Source: Macrolepiota albuminosa (Eukaryota > Basidiomycota > Agaricomycetes > Agaricales > Agaricaceae). From it: a stretch of 64,000 nt of DNA. The notes beneath the pieces are model-generated. The model saw only the letters and a list, made by a program, of their open reading frames with translations. It was not told the origin of the DNA and ran no database searches. This document shows positions 24,694-34,985 of the stretch, piece by piece. The DNA lies in the NCBI GenBank assembly GCA_027475525.1, contig JAMWFC010000032.1, positions 2,232,001-2,296,000 of the forward strand. The letters are read 5' to 3'. Numbering within the stretch: position 1 is the first letter of the stretch; every line of letters begins with the position of its first letter. The position numbers were made by a program, and so were the translations under genes.

Positions 24694-25099
24694 GAGGACA
24701 ATAACCAATTTGAAGGTGAGGGAAGGCCGGTATTACAATACCAAAAGAAGTGCAAGGCATTGCCTAACCAATTGTCAACAAATTCCAAGCGACCCCACAA
24801 GTCTCAAGCACAAATGCTACAGGAAGATGCAGCTCAATACATTGATATGTCTACACCAGCAAAAAGGAGTAGCAGCCGCACTAAGGTCATTCAACCAGTC
24901 CGCCATCATTGATGTGGGGAAGGGGGAAATGTTACATTACATTTTTGTAAACTATAGTGTTACAAAAATGTAGCAATGTCTATCATAATAAAAAAAATAT
25001 TGTACAATAACAAACCGTCCATCTTAAACTGTCCATCTTCACTTGTCTTCTGTTGCCTTCTGTCTCTCAGTAACCCAACTGGATGATTGGGTCCGTTGC

Positions 25100-27992
25100 A
25101 TCAGCGGCCAACTACTTCAGGAGTTGCTGTGAGCCTGTCCCCTTGGGCCAGGAAGAGGGTCCTCAGCAGGGACTGGTAGAGGGACGGAAAATGGTTGAGG
25201 GGGTGATGGAGATGTTTGTGCGGGAGATGTCCCTGAGGATGTTTGTTGAGCGGGGATGGAGCAATGGTGAGAGCGGATAAGTCAGCGGCATGATGGGATT
25301 GGTCAGTGGCAAGGGCAGAGGTGTCACCAATAGGAACAGATATGTCAGCAGTGGCAGGGGATTGGTCAGCGATGGGGTCAGGAGTGGTTTCTTCCTCTTC
25401 AATGATGGGTCCAAGTCTACTGTGCCCTGTTGGATGCACTGCCACATCATCCTGAGCTGATGGACTGGAGGGACAGGTGGAGATGTGAAGTCGACTCTGC
25501 AAAGTGTCAACTATACCCCGAATATGGTGGATCTGCTCCTCCGTCTGACGGATCTGTCCATTGTGGGATGCAAGCGTCTCATCTGCACGAGAAACATTGG
25601 TTTGCAGAGTTTCTCCTGAGTCTGGTAGCGACAGAAGAAGTCCTCAATACGCGGTAACCAGCTCACCTCAGCCATGACAAACCTGTCCTGCACCTGCTCC
25701 CCAACATTCTGCAATGCTTCCTGGAACTCATTCTCCATCCTGTCCAAATGGCTCTCCACCCCTGCCATTACACCAGCCACAATGTCCTCACTGTAACTAG
25801 ACTCCATTGCCTGCTCCTTGCCCTTTCCCTTGACTGAAAGAGGATCTGCTGGGCAGTTGGAGGTCGATGGTTGGAATGGACGGATGGACGGTTTTGATGG
25901 TCCCGCAATTGGACTGGCTGGTTCATCTGCTAACTATTGGTTAGCTATTTGAGCAGGAAAAGAGTTTCATACCATCATCACTCTCAATAATCATCACTGA
26001 CTTCTTTCTCAGTGTTTTTTCCCCTTTCCCTTGTTGCTGGGCTTGATGGTTTTCTTAACAATCGTCAGGCTGCATGTTCATTTGCGAATGAGCTGGCAGG
26101 GATTGCATGCAGTGCCGCCCTTTGTCCTGACACACTGTAGCCACTTACTTGTGCAGTATTGGCAAGGGGGGGTTGATGTGCTGACCCTCGTGACGAGGTG
26201 CTGTCCTCAGATACTTGCCCAACAGCATCCCTCCAGTAATTTCCCCCGTTGATATCCTGCCCTCTTGTTCTTCCTCTTCCTCTTCCTCTTCATCCTTGTC
26301 CTCATTCTTGTCCTCCTGCTCCTTCTGTTGACGATAGGTATCAGGAGGACATTGACTAATATAGGTCATCTGTTTTGGCTTCTTGGGATTTGGCGATGGA
26401 CCAGACAAATCTCCTGCTGCTGGAGGACTCGGTCGTTTTCTCTTCTTTGGAATTGGTGACAGACCAGACAAATCTCCTGCTGCCAGCCTATGACCTATCC
26501 AGTCTTCTTGTGCCGGTGCTGTCAACAGACTGGCCTTGGTTGACAGATCAGATCGTTCTTTGCCCTCACTTGGTTCTTCCCCCCTTCCACTCCTCTGGAT
26601 CCATTTCTTTGCAGCGTCCTTCAACTGCCTGGTCATATCCTTGTCAGAAAGCTTGCTCTAGAGTAGCAGGATAACTTTGTTGATGAAACTTCTCCTGGCA
26701 TCAAGGAGGAGTTTCTTGTCATCCTTGACGTTGATAGGCTTCTACTCAGACTGAGCGCATCAAGGGACATTATAGGCTAACTGACACTTGATGTACTGAG
26801 GACTCTAACGACCAGTTGGGAATATAGAGCAACCCTAGCTCTGGCAGCCTATTACAGGATTTAGCTATTTACCCTAACCACTAGCTACCAGGCCTTCAGC
26901 ACACTCCATTCACCTATCCCAAGGACGAAGGAGGCTCATAACATATAGCGCTAACACGATGGCAGGAGAGGACTCTAACTAAACCCCGATCACTTCCAGA
27001 AGGAGCCAGCAGCAGGTGCTGCCATTTGACGAGGCACTTCAATCAGAAGTCTAAAAGGATCAATGACGGCGGCACTGGATATACTTAAATCCAACATCTG
27101 GACCTGTCAGGAACTGATACAATGAGTAGCGCTGACATTAGTGCTCATGGCGTCTGTCAAGGATTTTCTGACCATACCCCAGAACAGCCTGGCCAATCGG
27201 AGTTATAATAAAAGTGAGCAGACTCATGCAATTCTAAGCCAATATAGAGTCACCACTGGTTACTGTGGGTCATAATGCCGTTGGTCGCCGTCATCCATGT
27301 GCAAAAGGTCGCCGTTGACAGGTCACCATTAGAGGAAACCATGAGGAGAGGTGCTAGGAGGTAGCGCCACAGATGGACTTGTATCTTGGCAAACATGGTA
27401 GTGCATAGTATATAAAATAGCTACCTTACATGTATATAACAACAAATTGTAACCCCTTGAGCACACAGTTACACTTAGCGTTCAAATCGCACTAGCTTCC
27501 TTCGACTTTGTCACTAAGTCGGGCACTAGCATCGTCTATCTCATCTTCATCATTTACGGTGCCACCTTTGGGCACAATACGCTGCGCTACTCGTCTTTTC
27601 TTCAATATCTTTGTTTAAACTATGACGCTTACCATCTGTCAGGTAGCCCCCAAAGCGCTATAATTTAGCGCATTGTTTTATCACCTCCACTTGAGCACAC
27701 CGGGACCCTGTCAGAACTCCTCACAACTACGCATGCCAAGCACTAGAGACAGTGTTGTACTGCGTATACGTCCAGCACACCCAACCACTATTGGCGTCAT
27801 CAATGTCCCTAACCTTGAACCACATGTCAATCTACAGGACGACTATTAGTGCATGTCTATTAGGCAGGAGTGCTTGTATCTTACCAGGTCTTTCTGCTGT
27901 GCTTTGAGTTGTTGCAGGTCTCCTCTGAGAGCAAGGTATAATACTCGAACATCCATGTCAACAACCTGTTGGTGGAGTTCTTCGTTAGACAT
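25100..27992 (-). pseudogene. KDZ-1 accessory gene C: nuclear-type protein with Cys cluster
   Basis: Exon 1 (27992-27885) encodes MSNEELHQQVVDMDVRVLYL ... QKDL, a coiled coil. A GTAAG donor at 27884 and an acceptor at 26658 join it to SKLSDKDMTRQLKDAAKKW. Then come two SV40-like basic signals (PIPKKRKRPSP, NPKKPK), a long Glu run, the block KYLRTAPRHEGQHINP, and a cluster CQYCTSKWLQCVRTKGG ... CNPCQLIRK. The Cys cluster is one frame away because a C run near 26161 has one base more than in KDZ-2. A TGA follows RK in both copies. Helical and acidic Ser/Thr segments (25807-25511, 25502-25101) follow. Likely DNA- or RNA-binding; function unknown. The intron is 1227 bp because it hosts an insertion. 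Confidence 0.6.
26741..27818. mobile_element. Insertion of about 1.08 kb in the intron of accessory gene C
   Basis: KDZ-2 lacks this segment: its intron (39882-40033) is only 152 bp, against 1227 bp here. The insert has a TATA-like gtatataaaatag near 27409 and repeated agcgct/gcgcta motifs, which suggest an LTR or a retroelement end, but no clean target duplication or paired terminus was identified. Deletion from KDZ-2 is the alternative. Confidence 0.5.
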
Positions 27993-28103
27993 GGTGGATG
28001 GAGGATTAAAGAAACAGACAAGAACTTTACACAAAGCAAGTTCTGAAAATAGATATCATGTGACCCTGTTTAAATTACCAAAGAAGTTTGATTTATTACG
28101 TGA

Positions 28104-28257
28104 TAAAACCTTACTTTGTTTATCTTACAGTTTAGTAAATAACAATTAGCTAAGCAGGCCAAAAATAGCAAATGTCTTAATAAAACCTTACTTTGTTTAT
28201 CTTACAGTTTAGTAAATAACAATTAGCTAAGCAGGCCAAAAATAGCAAATGTCTTAA
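28104..28257. repeat. Exact 77-bp tandem duplication
   Basis: Unit taaaaccttactttg ... atgtcttaa occurs twice; KDZ-2 has one related unit near 40253-40316. Confidence 0.88.
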
Positions 28258-28677
28258 TGTTCATTGCACTAAGCAGGAGTCGAACCCACCTACTACAACA
28301 TACAATGAACACCAATGGATAATATTCCACTAGACCATCAAAGCTTAATGTACACAGCTATAGTCTAAATAGATATCATGTCAGCCTGTTTAAATTAGGA
28401 CCTTACTTTGTTTATCATACTGTGTAGTAAATAACAATTAGCTAAGCAGGTTAAAAATTCTAAATAGTTTGACGTAAATGCACTAGTAGGAATCGAACCC
28501 GTCTACTGTAAGACATAATAAAGACCAATAGATAATATTCCACTAGACCACCGATGCTTTATACATTGCTATGATGTAAATAAACATCAGTCTATTCTTC
28601 TGTGTGTGGTCAAAAATATTTGAATTTGATGTCAATGCACTAGGGGGAGTCAAACCCACCTAATGCAAGATACAAGG

Positions 28678-28831
28678 AATACCAATGGGAAATATTCCAC
28701 TACACCACAGACGCTTCATGTATAATGCTATGATGTAAATCAATATCAGTCTAAAATACCAATGGGAAATATTCCACTACACCACAGACGCTTCATGTAT
28801 AATGCTATGATGTAAATCAATATCAGTCTAA
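28678..28831. repeat. Exact 77-bp tandem duplication
   Basis: Unit aataccaatgggaaatattc ... cagtctaa occurs twice; the corresponding place in KDZ-2 (about 40780-40860) has one unit. Confidence 0.88.
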
Positions 28832-29417
28832 TATTCCGCTACAAACCATGGTTTTCCTCTTTCCTGTATACTTCTATGGTGTAAATAAATATCAGTTTAA
28901 TATTGTCAATTCAATACAGATGCACCAGTTGCAGTAAAATCTCTATCCGTTCAAATTCTGTATGGGTCCATTTGTGCACTACATGAACACCGTCCTGACT
29001 TGTAGTAAGCGCCTGTGGTACAATGGAATATTCATAAATTGATATTTCATATTGTGCACAAGAGGTGGGTTTGACTCCCGCTAGTTCACATTATATAATA
29101 TCAGCAGGCTGCTGACGTCCACTAGCGTCATGAATTTGATCCATTGAAAACTCCAGAGATTTCTGCAGTGGCATAAGATGGACGAGTTCGCGCATGTGTT
29201 CATTCCAGAGCTCATGACCAGTTGATAATACACTGTCGCTGGATACCTTTGTGCTGGTCTTTGTAAAAAAAGTAGTCAGCCCTGGTGTATTGTCACTTGT
29301 CATGAGCTCTGGAATGATCTCATATGTCAACTCCTCCATCTTATCCTGCTTCAGTAATTGCTAGAGTTTTGGTCAGATCAACTACCACAGGCGCTTACTA
29401 CAGGTCAGTACAATGTA

Positions 29418-29571
29418 CATGTAGAGCAAAAATGCACCCATATAAAAACACACCATTAGTCCCTGTTAAGGTGGAGTAGGGGGAGTAGAACCCACATGTA
29501 GAGCAAAAATGCACCCATATAAAAACACACCATTAGTCCCTGTTAAGGTGGAGTAGGGGGAGTAGAACCCA
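29418..29571. repeat. Exact 77-bp tandem duplication
   Basis: Unit catgtagagcaaaaatgc ... gtagaaccca occurs twice; KDZ-2 has one unit near 42045-42125. Confidence 0.88.
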
Positions 29572-29640
29572 CCGCTGTACACAATATTGAATATCAATAA
29601 ACAAATATTCCACTGAACTACTGGGACTGGTTGCACTGCT

Positions 29641-31047
29641 GATGTCAGCTACCATCCGCTACCGTTTGCTGGCATGCCAGTGGACAGCAAACACTCATGC
29701 ACCCTCTTCTGCCCTTCCCCCTCTTTCTCCCCAGTGCCATCCTCTCCACTCCCCACACTACTTCACATGCCACCCCCGTCCACCACATGCACCCCGCTTC
29801 CCTCCTCCCCCCTGACCTGACGTCTGACGTCTGCTATGTCTACTGGCATACCAGCGGACACCCACGCTCCTCCCCTTTCCCCTTCCCCCTCTTTCTCCCC
29901 ATCCCCATTCCTCTTCCACCACCCCCCACGCTCTCCAAGATGCCACCCCATGCAGTGGACACCCACGCACCCTGTTTCCTTCTTTCCTGCCCTGATGCTG
30001 AACAATGTCAAACGATGCCAGGGGTTGCTGACGGATTCCCGTGGATGCCGACAGATACTAGCGGATATTTGGCAAATGCTGACAGATGCACAACAAATGC
30101 CAACAGATGCCAACAGATGCCAGCAGGTCACAACAGCTGCCGACAAACTTCAATGGATGCCAGCTGATGGCCAGCTGATGGCTGCTGATGCCAACGCCTC
30201 TTTCAAGCCATGAAAACTCTTTTGGAAGGTATGCCACCCCCCTTCCACCTCAAAAAATCTATACGGGAACCTGCAGAAACATAAGTGGGCGTCCATTCAT
30301 TGTGTTATCCAATCTTTGAATCTATCCATTAGTAATGGACCTGTGGTGCAATGGTTAAATGTGCATTCCGTTGCTGGAGGCTTTTCCAAGACCGGGGGTT
30401 CAATTCCCTCCACAGGCATATGGCGGGCAAGACAAAGTTACTTTTTTTCTTGGTCCAACCAGACTCCGTGGACCTGCATAGGCCTTTGTAGATGTCCACT
30501 GGTGCCCTGTGCAGGCCTGTGTGAGCCTGCATAGGTTTGAGTCTGTCAACGTATGTCTGCATGGATGTCTGCTGGTGGCTTGCATAGGCCTGCGTAGGTT
30601 TGCAGGGCCCTTTTGTGGATGTACGCTGGCGTTGGGGGTGGGAAAATGAGGGAAGAGGAGACATGCAGCCTCGAGTTATTGCGGGGAGGAATGGAGAGGG
30701 AAGGGAAGTGGGGAACCTTGAGGAATGTTTATTCATGCCATGAAGTCTGCCAATGGAGGAGGTTTTCACTCATGGGCTGATGCCTGCCGGCAGCCGCTGA
30801 TGCACATTGATGTCCACTAGTGTCCGCTGGCATCCGCCAGGCCTGTGTGCGCATGTGTGTGCCCGCCTTTTATCGATCCACTGGACCGTGTCATACAGCA
30901 CATTGTAACATGTCCGCAGCTCTATATTCTACGGCACTGTGGGGACTGCTCCGCTCCAGTGTAGCGGACTCTGCTGGACACGTATAGTATAGCACAAAGT
31001 GAGCTCCTGTACAACATATGACATGTACTGTTGTGATGTCTCTATGT
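29641..31047 (-). repeat. KDZ-1 right inverted arm, distal part
   Basis: Inverted counterpart of 12283-13780 with the same two short-repeat arrays: 'ggcatctg'-type near 29985-30150 and 'tgcataggcctg'-type near 30475-30610. The terminal ~190 bp (30860-31047) is well conserved with the left terminus and with the left end of KDZ-2. Apparent open frames are produced by the repeats and are not called. Confidence 0.8.
30336..30416 (+). repeat. tRNA-like sequence with long variable arm (best copy)
   Basis: Order: acctgtg (acceptor strand), D-arm-like gcaatggttaaatgtgc, middle hairpin ttccgttgctggag, extended variable region, T-arm gggggttcaattccctc, and cacaggc, which pairs with acctgtg except for one mismatch. 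The size and long variable arm resemble a Ser/Leu-type tRNA, but the anticodon loop is not convincing. It is mirrored in the left arm (12909-12989) and in KDZ-2 (44307-44395), so it moves with the element. Confidence 0.45.
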
Positions 31048-31348
31048 GGACAATGACCCCAAACACAACTCTAAGAAGGCTGACAAGTGGTTTGAGGACA
31101 ACAACTTTGATGTCCTTTGGTGGCCAGCTCAATCCTCTGATTTCAACCCTATTGAACATCTCTGAGAGTACCTCAAGGAGCAACTTAGGCCATATGAAAC
31201 ACCTCCTTATGGTGTGCATGAATAATGGGAGAGGGTTGCAAAGGAGTGGGATGAAATACCACCAGAGGTATGCCAAAGACTAATAGAAAGCATGCCTAGA
31301 AGGATTCAAGCAGTTATCAAGACAAATGGAGGACATACAAAGTACTAG
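31048..31348 (+). pseudogene. Tc1/mariner transposase, 3' half
   Basis: Continues the transposase from 12282: DNDPKHNSKKADKWFEDNNF, DVLWWPAQSSDFNPIEHL, stop, EYLKEQLRPYETPPYG, VHE, stop, WERVAKEWDEIPPEVCQRLI, ESMPRRIQAVIK ... and TAG at 31346. The third catalytic residue is the Glu right after the first stop (HL*EYLK); both stops are TGA/TAA at positions where relatives have Trp or another sense codon. The KDZ target duplication GGACAATG at its start repeats the codon of the second catalytic Asp. Confidence 0.92.
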
Positions 31349-31578
31349 ATACTAAAATTAGAGATGCTCAAAAAACCGTCCCAATAAGTGAATATTTTAA
31401 AATGGCTATTGCTCCATCAGTTTTGATCTTGATTACATAGACCTAAATTCATTTTGTAGCTACAATGCCATAGTATTTTACACAATTTAATTAGAACTTT
31501 AAGTACTTCTCATCCTTCATGCCAATGTCATCTTTCAAAAAAGTATGAAACATTGGGACAGTTTTTTGAGCCACTGTA

Positions 31579-33402
31579 TATCCCATCAGCTTATCCTCCC
31601 ATTTCAGGAGAGCTTCTAGGATGGCCAGTGTTTCTACCTCATGTACTGCATAATTCTGCTATGCAGCAGAGAACTTGCAGGACATAAACCCTGCTGGTTG
31701 GCACATTTGCCAGGTTTTTCCTTGGCCAAACATGGCCCTCACATCTGTCTTGGATGCATTGCATACAAGCCTGTTGATACATAGATCAATTGGCTATATA
31801 ATTGGTGTTTTTGTGCAGATGCACTTGATTATTTCAAAACATTGCTGATGCAGCAGTCTTCAATAAAACAGGGACCCATTCTGAGTCATGGCCATTAATA
31901 GCCCAGTGTAGACAGTAATGTCTGGTAGAAAGTTACCAATATAGTTCACTAGCTCAACAGAATGCTAAATGGCATTATATGTGTGTAGAGTACACCACTC
32001 TCAAATACAATCAAGTTTATCAGTATCTGGATATGTACCCTGCTCATCAATAACATGACCTAAACAATTTATACTTGGTGTGTAGAACTTGCACTTTTTC
32101 TATTTGAAGTAAAGGCTTGCCTTCCTGAGTCATTCAAACATGATTTGTAAGTGCTGATCATGCTCCTCAATGGAGTCCAAGAAGATAAAAATGTCATCTA
32201 AATAGATGTGCATGAACTTCCCAATTACATCTCAGAAAATGGAGGTCATTAACCTCTGGAGTGTGGCTGGCATGTTACAATTGCCAATTTGCATTATATT
32301 GCTTATGAATGTTCCCATTCGAGATGAAAACAATGTCCTCAGTATGTCTTCTTTGCATATGCAAACTTGTTCATAGGCATCTATGAGGTCAATCTTTGAC
32401 CTATATTTCACTTTAGCGACATCTTTGTGAATAACTTCCTGATCTGAGAGGGGAGTTACATCTTTGACAGTACTATCATTGTGCTGCTGCAAATCTAATG
32501 CTGTCTGTAATGTCCCATCCTGTTTTAGGAATATATAATAGTGGTGCAGCTTGCACTGCTAGTCATGGTTCCCATCACTTTGCATTTATATAACTGTTTG
32601 TTTTTTCATGAAGCTGGTCCTGCAGTGCTCATGGACAGCAAGGCAAATGATACTTGTATTGCTTATTTTTGTCAATGAGATTAATCTCATGTTTCACTTC
32701 CCTTCAAGGGAGAAGTTCCTCCTTTGTTCCATTGACAATATCAGCAAACTTGTATTGCCATTGCTGGCAAAATCAAGGAATGTCTTCCTATGTAAGGCTC
32801 ATAGCCTTATCTTTCCCCTTTGACACACATGGTATGCACAGTTGAACCTTTGGTTTGAATTGCTCCTGTAAGGCACATATGTGCTCTTTTGTGAAATCTC
32901 CAGGATTCAACCTTACAACTGGTTGCATCCTTGCCATTCTTGTCGTCTCCAACAACAATTGCACACTTTTTGCCTTTAGCAAGATACCATCAAACATGAT
33001 ATCCAAGTGTTCAGAAATCTCATTCTCCTGTGCATAACAGTATACCTTCCCAATCTGGGTCAATTGCATCCTTCCCACAGTATGTGTCACTATTGATACT
33101 ACCTAGGTCATATGCCCATTAAACTTCTAGTCATGATACAGGTTGATCCTATAGTGATCATGTGCTCTCCACAGTTTCCACTGTACTATACACCTCGTCC
33201 TTGATGAGATTCTCTACCTTCATCTGAGAGCTAGTCAGCTGGCACTTCAGTGACTCTGCCACATGTTTGTCATGCATTTTCCTCCATTGAGTAACCTGAT
33301 CTGGCTTTTTTAATGTTGTCCATGGCCTTGTCCAGCTGCTTTCCCTTCTCCAGAGTTCCTTGAAACTCTTTTTCCAACATCAATATTATCAGTGAATTGG
33401 CT
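31579..33402 (-). pseudogene. Gypsy 2 reverse transcriptase and RNase H, central pol
   Basis: Minus-strand reading from 33400 down: ANSLIILMLEKEFQGTLEKG; MTHTVGRMQLTQIGKVYCYA; YRSKIDLIDAYEQVCICKED; GTFISNIMQIGNCNMPATLQ and RLMTSIF; the RT active-site motif YLDDIFIF (32184-32207); the RNase H block NASKTDVRAMFGQGKTWQMC, PAGFMSCKFSAA and NYAVHEVETLAILEALLKWE ending at DKLMG. RNase H resumes at 11195 after the Tc1 insertion. Many stops (TGA/TAG for Trp, TAA for Gln). The element copied itself through an RNA intermediate; it is now dead. Confidence 0.88.
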
Positions 33403-33410
33403 GGCAGGCA

Positions 33411-34734
33411 CACATAGAGACATTACAACGGTACATGTCATATGTTGTACAGGAGCTTGCTTTGTGCCATACCATATGTGTCCAGCAGAGTCTGCTACAC
33501 TGTAGTGGAGCAGTCCTCACAGTGCTGTAGAATACAGAGCTGTGGACATGTTATAATGTGCTGTATGACATGGTCTAGTAGATTGATAAAAGGTGGGCAT
33601 ACACATGATGCCAACAGACACTAGTGGACATTAATGTGCATCAGCAGCCACCAGCAGACATCAGCCCATGAGTGAAAGCCTCCTCTGTTGGCAGACATCA
33701 TGGCATGAGTAAACTCTCCTCAAGGTTTTCCACTTCTCTTTCCACAATAACTTGAGGCTGTGTGCCTCTCCTTTTCTTCTTTTTCCATCCTCAATGCCAG
33801 CATATGTTCACAAAAGGGCTCTGCAGAACTATGCAGGCCTATGCAAGCCACCAGCAGACATCTACACAGACATACATTTGTCAGATTCCACTGAGTCAGA
33901 GGCTTTCCGGAAAAGCAATGCCCTTATGAGACGGACTTGATCTATGTATACTCAGGTGTCTGAAACTTTGGACTGAGCTCCGGGATTCAAGATGCAAACA
34001 GAGGATTTCTGGGGTAAGGGACTTAGCCTGGAGATTGGGTGAAGTCAAAAAGGATGAAGGGGTTAGAGTCAAGTTGAGAACTGGAGGTTCTAGGACAAGA
34101 CCTGGTCAGTAAGGTTTAAGTCACAAAGTGCATACCAATCTTAAGAGCATGCAAACAAGTTGGGCATGCCAGTCAAAGCGTACCAGCCAGTGCATACCAG
34201 TCAATCAAAGAGCATGCAAACAATCAAATATAATATCAAGACTAGCAAATACAAGGAGAGGCTACTCTATAAGTACTATGGGGCTCCAGGATGTCTGGGG
34301 CAAGTTCTAGGAGGCATTGAGTAATAGAAGGAGACTTAGGGTTAAGACCTACTGGCATCTGCAGGATATCTGCTAGTATCCATTGGCATCCACAGGAATT
34401 TGTCAGCAACCCCCAGCCTTGTTTGGCATTGTTTGGCATCACTCAGCATCAGGGCATGGAGAGAAGGAAAGGGTGTGCATGGGCATCCACCACATTGGGT
34501 GGCATCTCAGAGAGCATGGGGAGTGGCAGAAAAGAGATGGGGATAAGGAGAAAGAGGAGAAAGCGGGAAGAGGAGGAGCATGGGTGTATGCTGGCATGCC
34601 AGTGGATGTAGCAGATGTCAGATAGCAGGTCAGGGGGAATGGGGAAATGGGAGGAGCATGGGTGTCTGCTGACATACCAGTGGATATAGCAGACATTGGA
34701 TGTCAGGTCAGGAGGGAGGAGAAAAGCAGGGTGC
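33411..34734 (+). repeat. KDZ-2 left arm with LTR family B fragment
   Basis: 33411-33878 matches KDZ-1 12290-12790. 33879-34345 is the first two thirds of LTR family B (starts tgtcagattccactgagtc), CpG-decayed relative to 16291-17017 and lacking its 3' end, so no target duplication can be scored. 34346-34734 matches the 'ggcatctg' array and following part of the arm. The arm then jumps to sequence equal to KDZ-1 21490 at gtgcactgatcctgacc, which marks the internal deletion. Confidence 0.75.
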
Positions 34735-34985
34735 ACTGATCCTGACCTTCCTTTGATGACAGTTTGCATGCAATGAATTGTATTAGATATAGAAATATCT
34801 GACATATTCATTGGTTGAAAATACCTACCATTCCATACTTCAGGTTGGTGAAACAGGTTGGAGTGGTGCATGCAGCAAAAATATCTACGACAGAATAATC
34901 TTGACCCAATACAATCATGGCATCACCATTGTGCCAGGTAATAGTCAGGACAAGCAAGGCAATCAGTAACGTCATTCATTGATTC
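34735..34985 (-). pseudogene. KDZ-2 remnant of transposase CxC exon
   Basis: The minus strand encodes the end of the Cys cluster and HQPEVWNGRYFQPMNMSD, then CHQRKVRI. It keeps the Trp and Gln codons that are stops in KDZ-1, so it is informative about the intact sequence. The catalytic domain is absent. The Cys pairs upstream are partly mutated. Confidence 0.75.

Larger units (their letters stand above)
22440..24912 (+). pseudogene. KDZ-1 accessory gene B, unknown protein
   Basis: Family not recognised. Fragments in order: RSIFEPYKELYRSSTTPQAR and DIFNYWATKETEPKTGEE (stop where copy 2 has Trp); VVQYIKNCWRPYYQHKDPK; LWKTVAEWSEKGNLPEIQRK; LTPPILTCHDLILDLDRDGF; YLPEGLIFQDPHNLGWPELL and NFWRDRQGQYGFGDTFRWMV; then a Gly/Ala/Ser-rich repeat (two units of VxGNSRTIANDGA) and a basic tail. 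The overall look is that of basidiomycete-specific proteins with an N-terminal helical domain and a C-terminal disordered tail. Three 77-bp duplications (22473, 22896, 24540) break the frame artificially; without them much of the reading is restored. KDZ-2 carries a second copy at 35682-38160. Confidence 0.55.
28258..29640 (-). repeat. Array of tRNA-like modules (right side of KDZ-1)
   Basis: Minus-strand modules at about 28265-28340, 28481-28555 and 28635-28710 each contain a block like tggtctagtggaatatt (A-box-like) and gggttcgactcctgc or a variant (B-box-like), 70-80 bp long overall. A plus-strand module lies at 29009-29090 (ctgtggtacaatgg ... gaggtgggtttgactcc). Another minus-strand module is at 29540-29640. 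In between are similar spacers with 'gatgtaaataaatatcagtctaatatt'-type sequence. KDZ-2 has the matching array at 40320-42180. No gene is present. Confidence 0.6.
12283..31047 (-). mobile_element. KDZ-1: giant KDZ-type DNA transposon (18.8 kb as assembled)
   Basis: Flanked by an exact 8-bp target duplication GGACAATG (12275-12282 and 31048-31055), which rejoins the interrupted Tc1 transposase QQDNDPKH motif. Left terminus cagggtagagcatcacaac; right terminus (reverse complement) acatagagacatcacaac; the following ~2 kb are inverted copies of each other. Inside are a CxC/KDZ transposase and other genes. KDZ transposons are known from basidiomycetes and are reported with 8-bp duplications. About 0.77 kb of the length comes from exact 77-bp duplications that are probably assembly artefacts. 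Confidence 0.88.
11198..31576 (+). mobile_element. Tc1/mariner transposon split by KDZ-1
   Basis: Both ends start with cagtggctcaaaaaactgtc and are flanked by TA (11196-11197 and 31577-31578), the usual Tc1 target duplication. The inverted repeats are about 217-219 bp (11198-11416 and 31360-31576). Removing KDZ-1 with one copy of its target duplication leaves about 1606 bp, the standard size of a Tc1 element. Each inverted repeat also carries, at its inner edge (11391-11412 and 31361-31384), an inverted copy of the terminal motif. The element sits in the RNase H gene of gypsy 2. Confidence 0.93.

Noticed and set aside
22440..24912. TET/JBP dioxygenase, known to accompany KDZ elements in mushrooms
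   Set aside because: No HxD iron-binding motif or other dioxygenase feature could be found in any reading frame of the KDZ cargo.
28258..29640. CRISPR-like array (regular repeats and spacers)
   Set aside because: The organism is a fungus; units are diverged tRNA-like modules in both orientations with no constant spacer length.
30336..30416. Functional tRNA gene
   Set aside because: Anticodon stem-loop is not convincing, the acceptor stem has a mismatch, and mirrored copies travel with the transposon.
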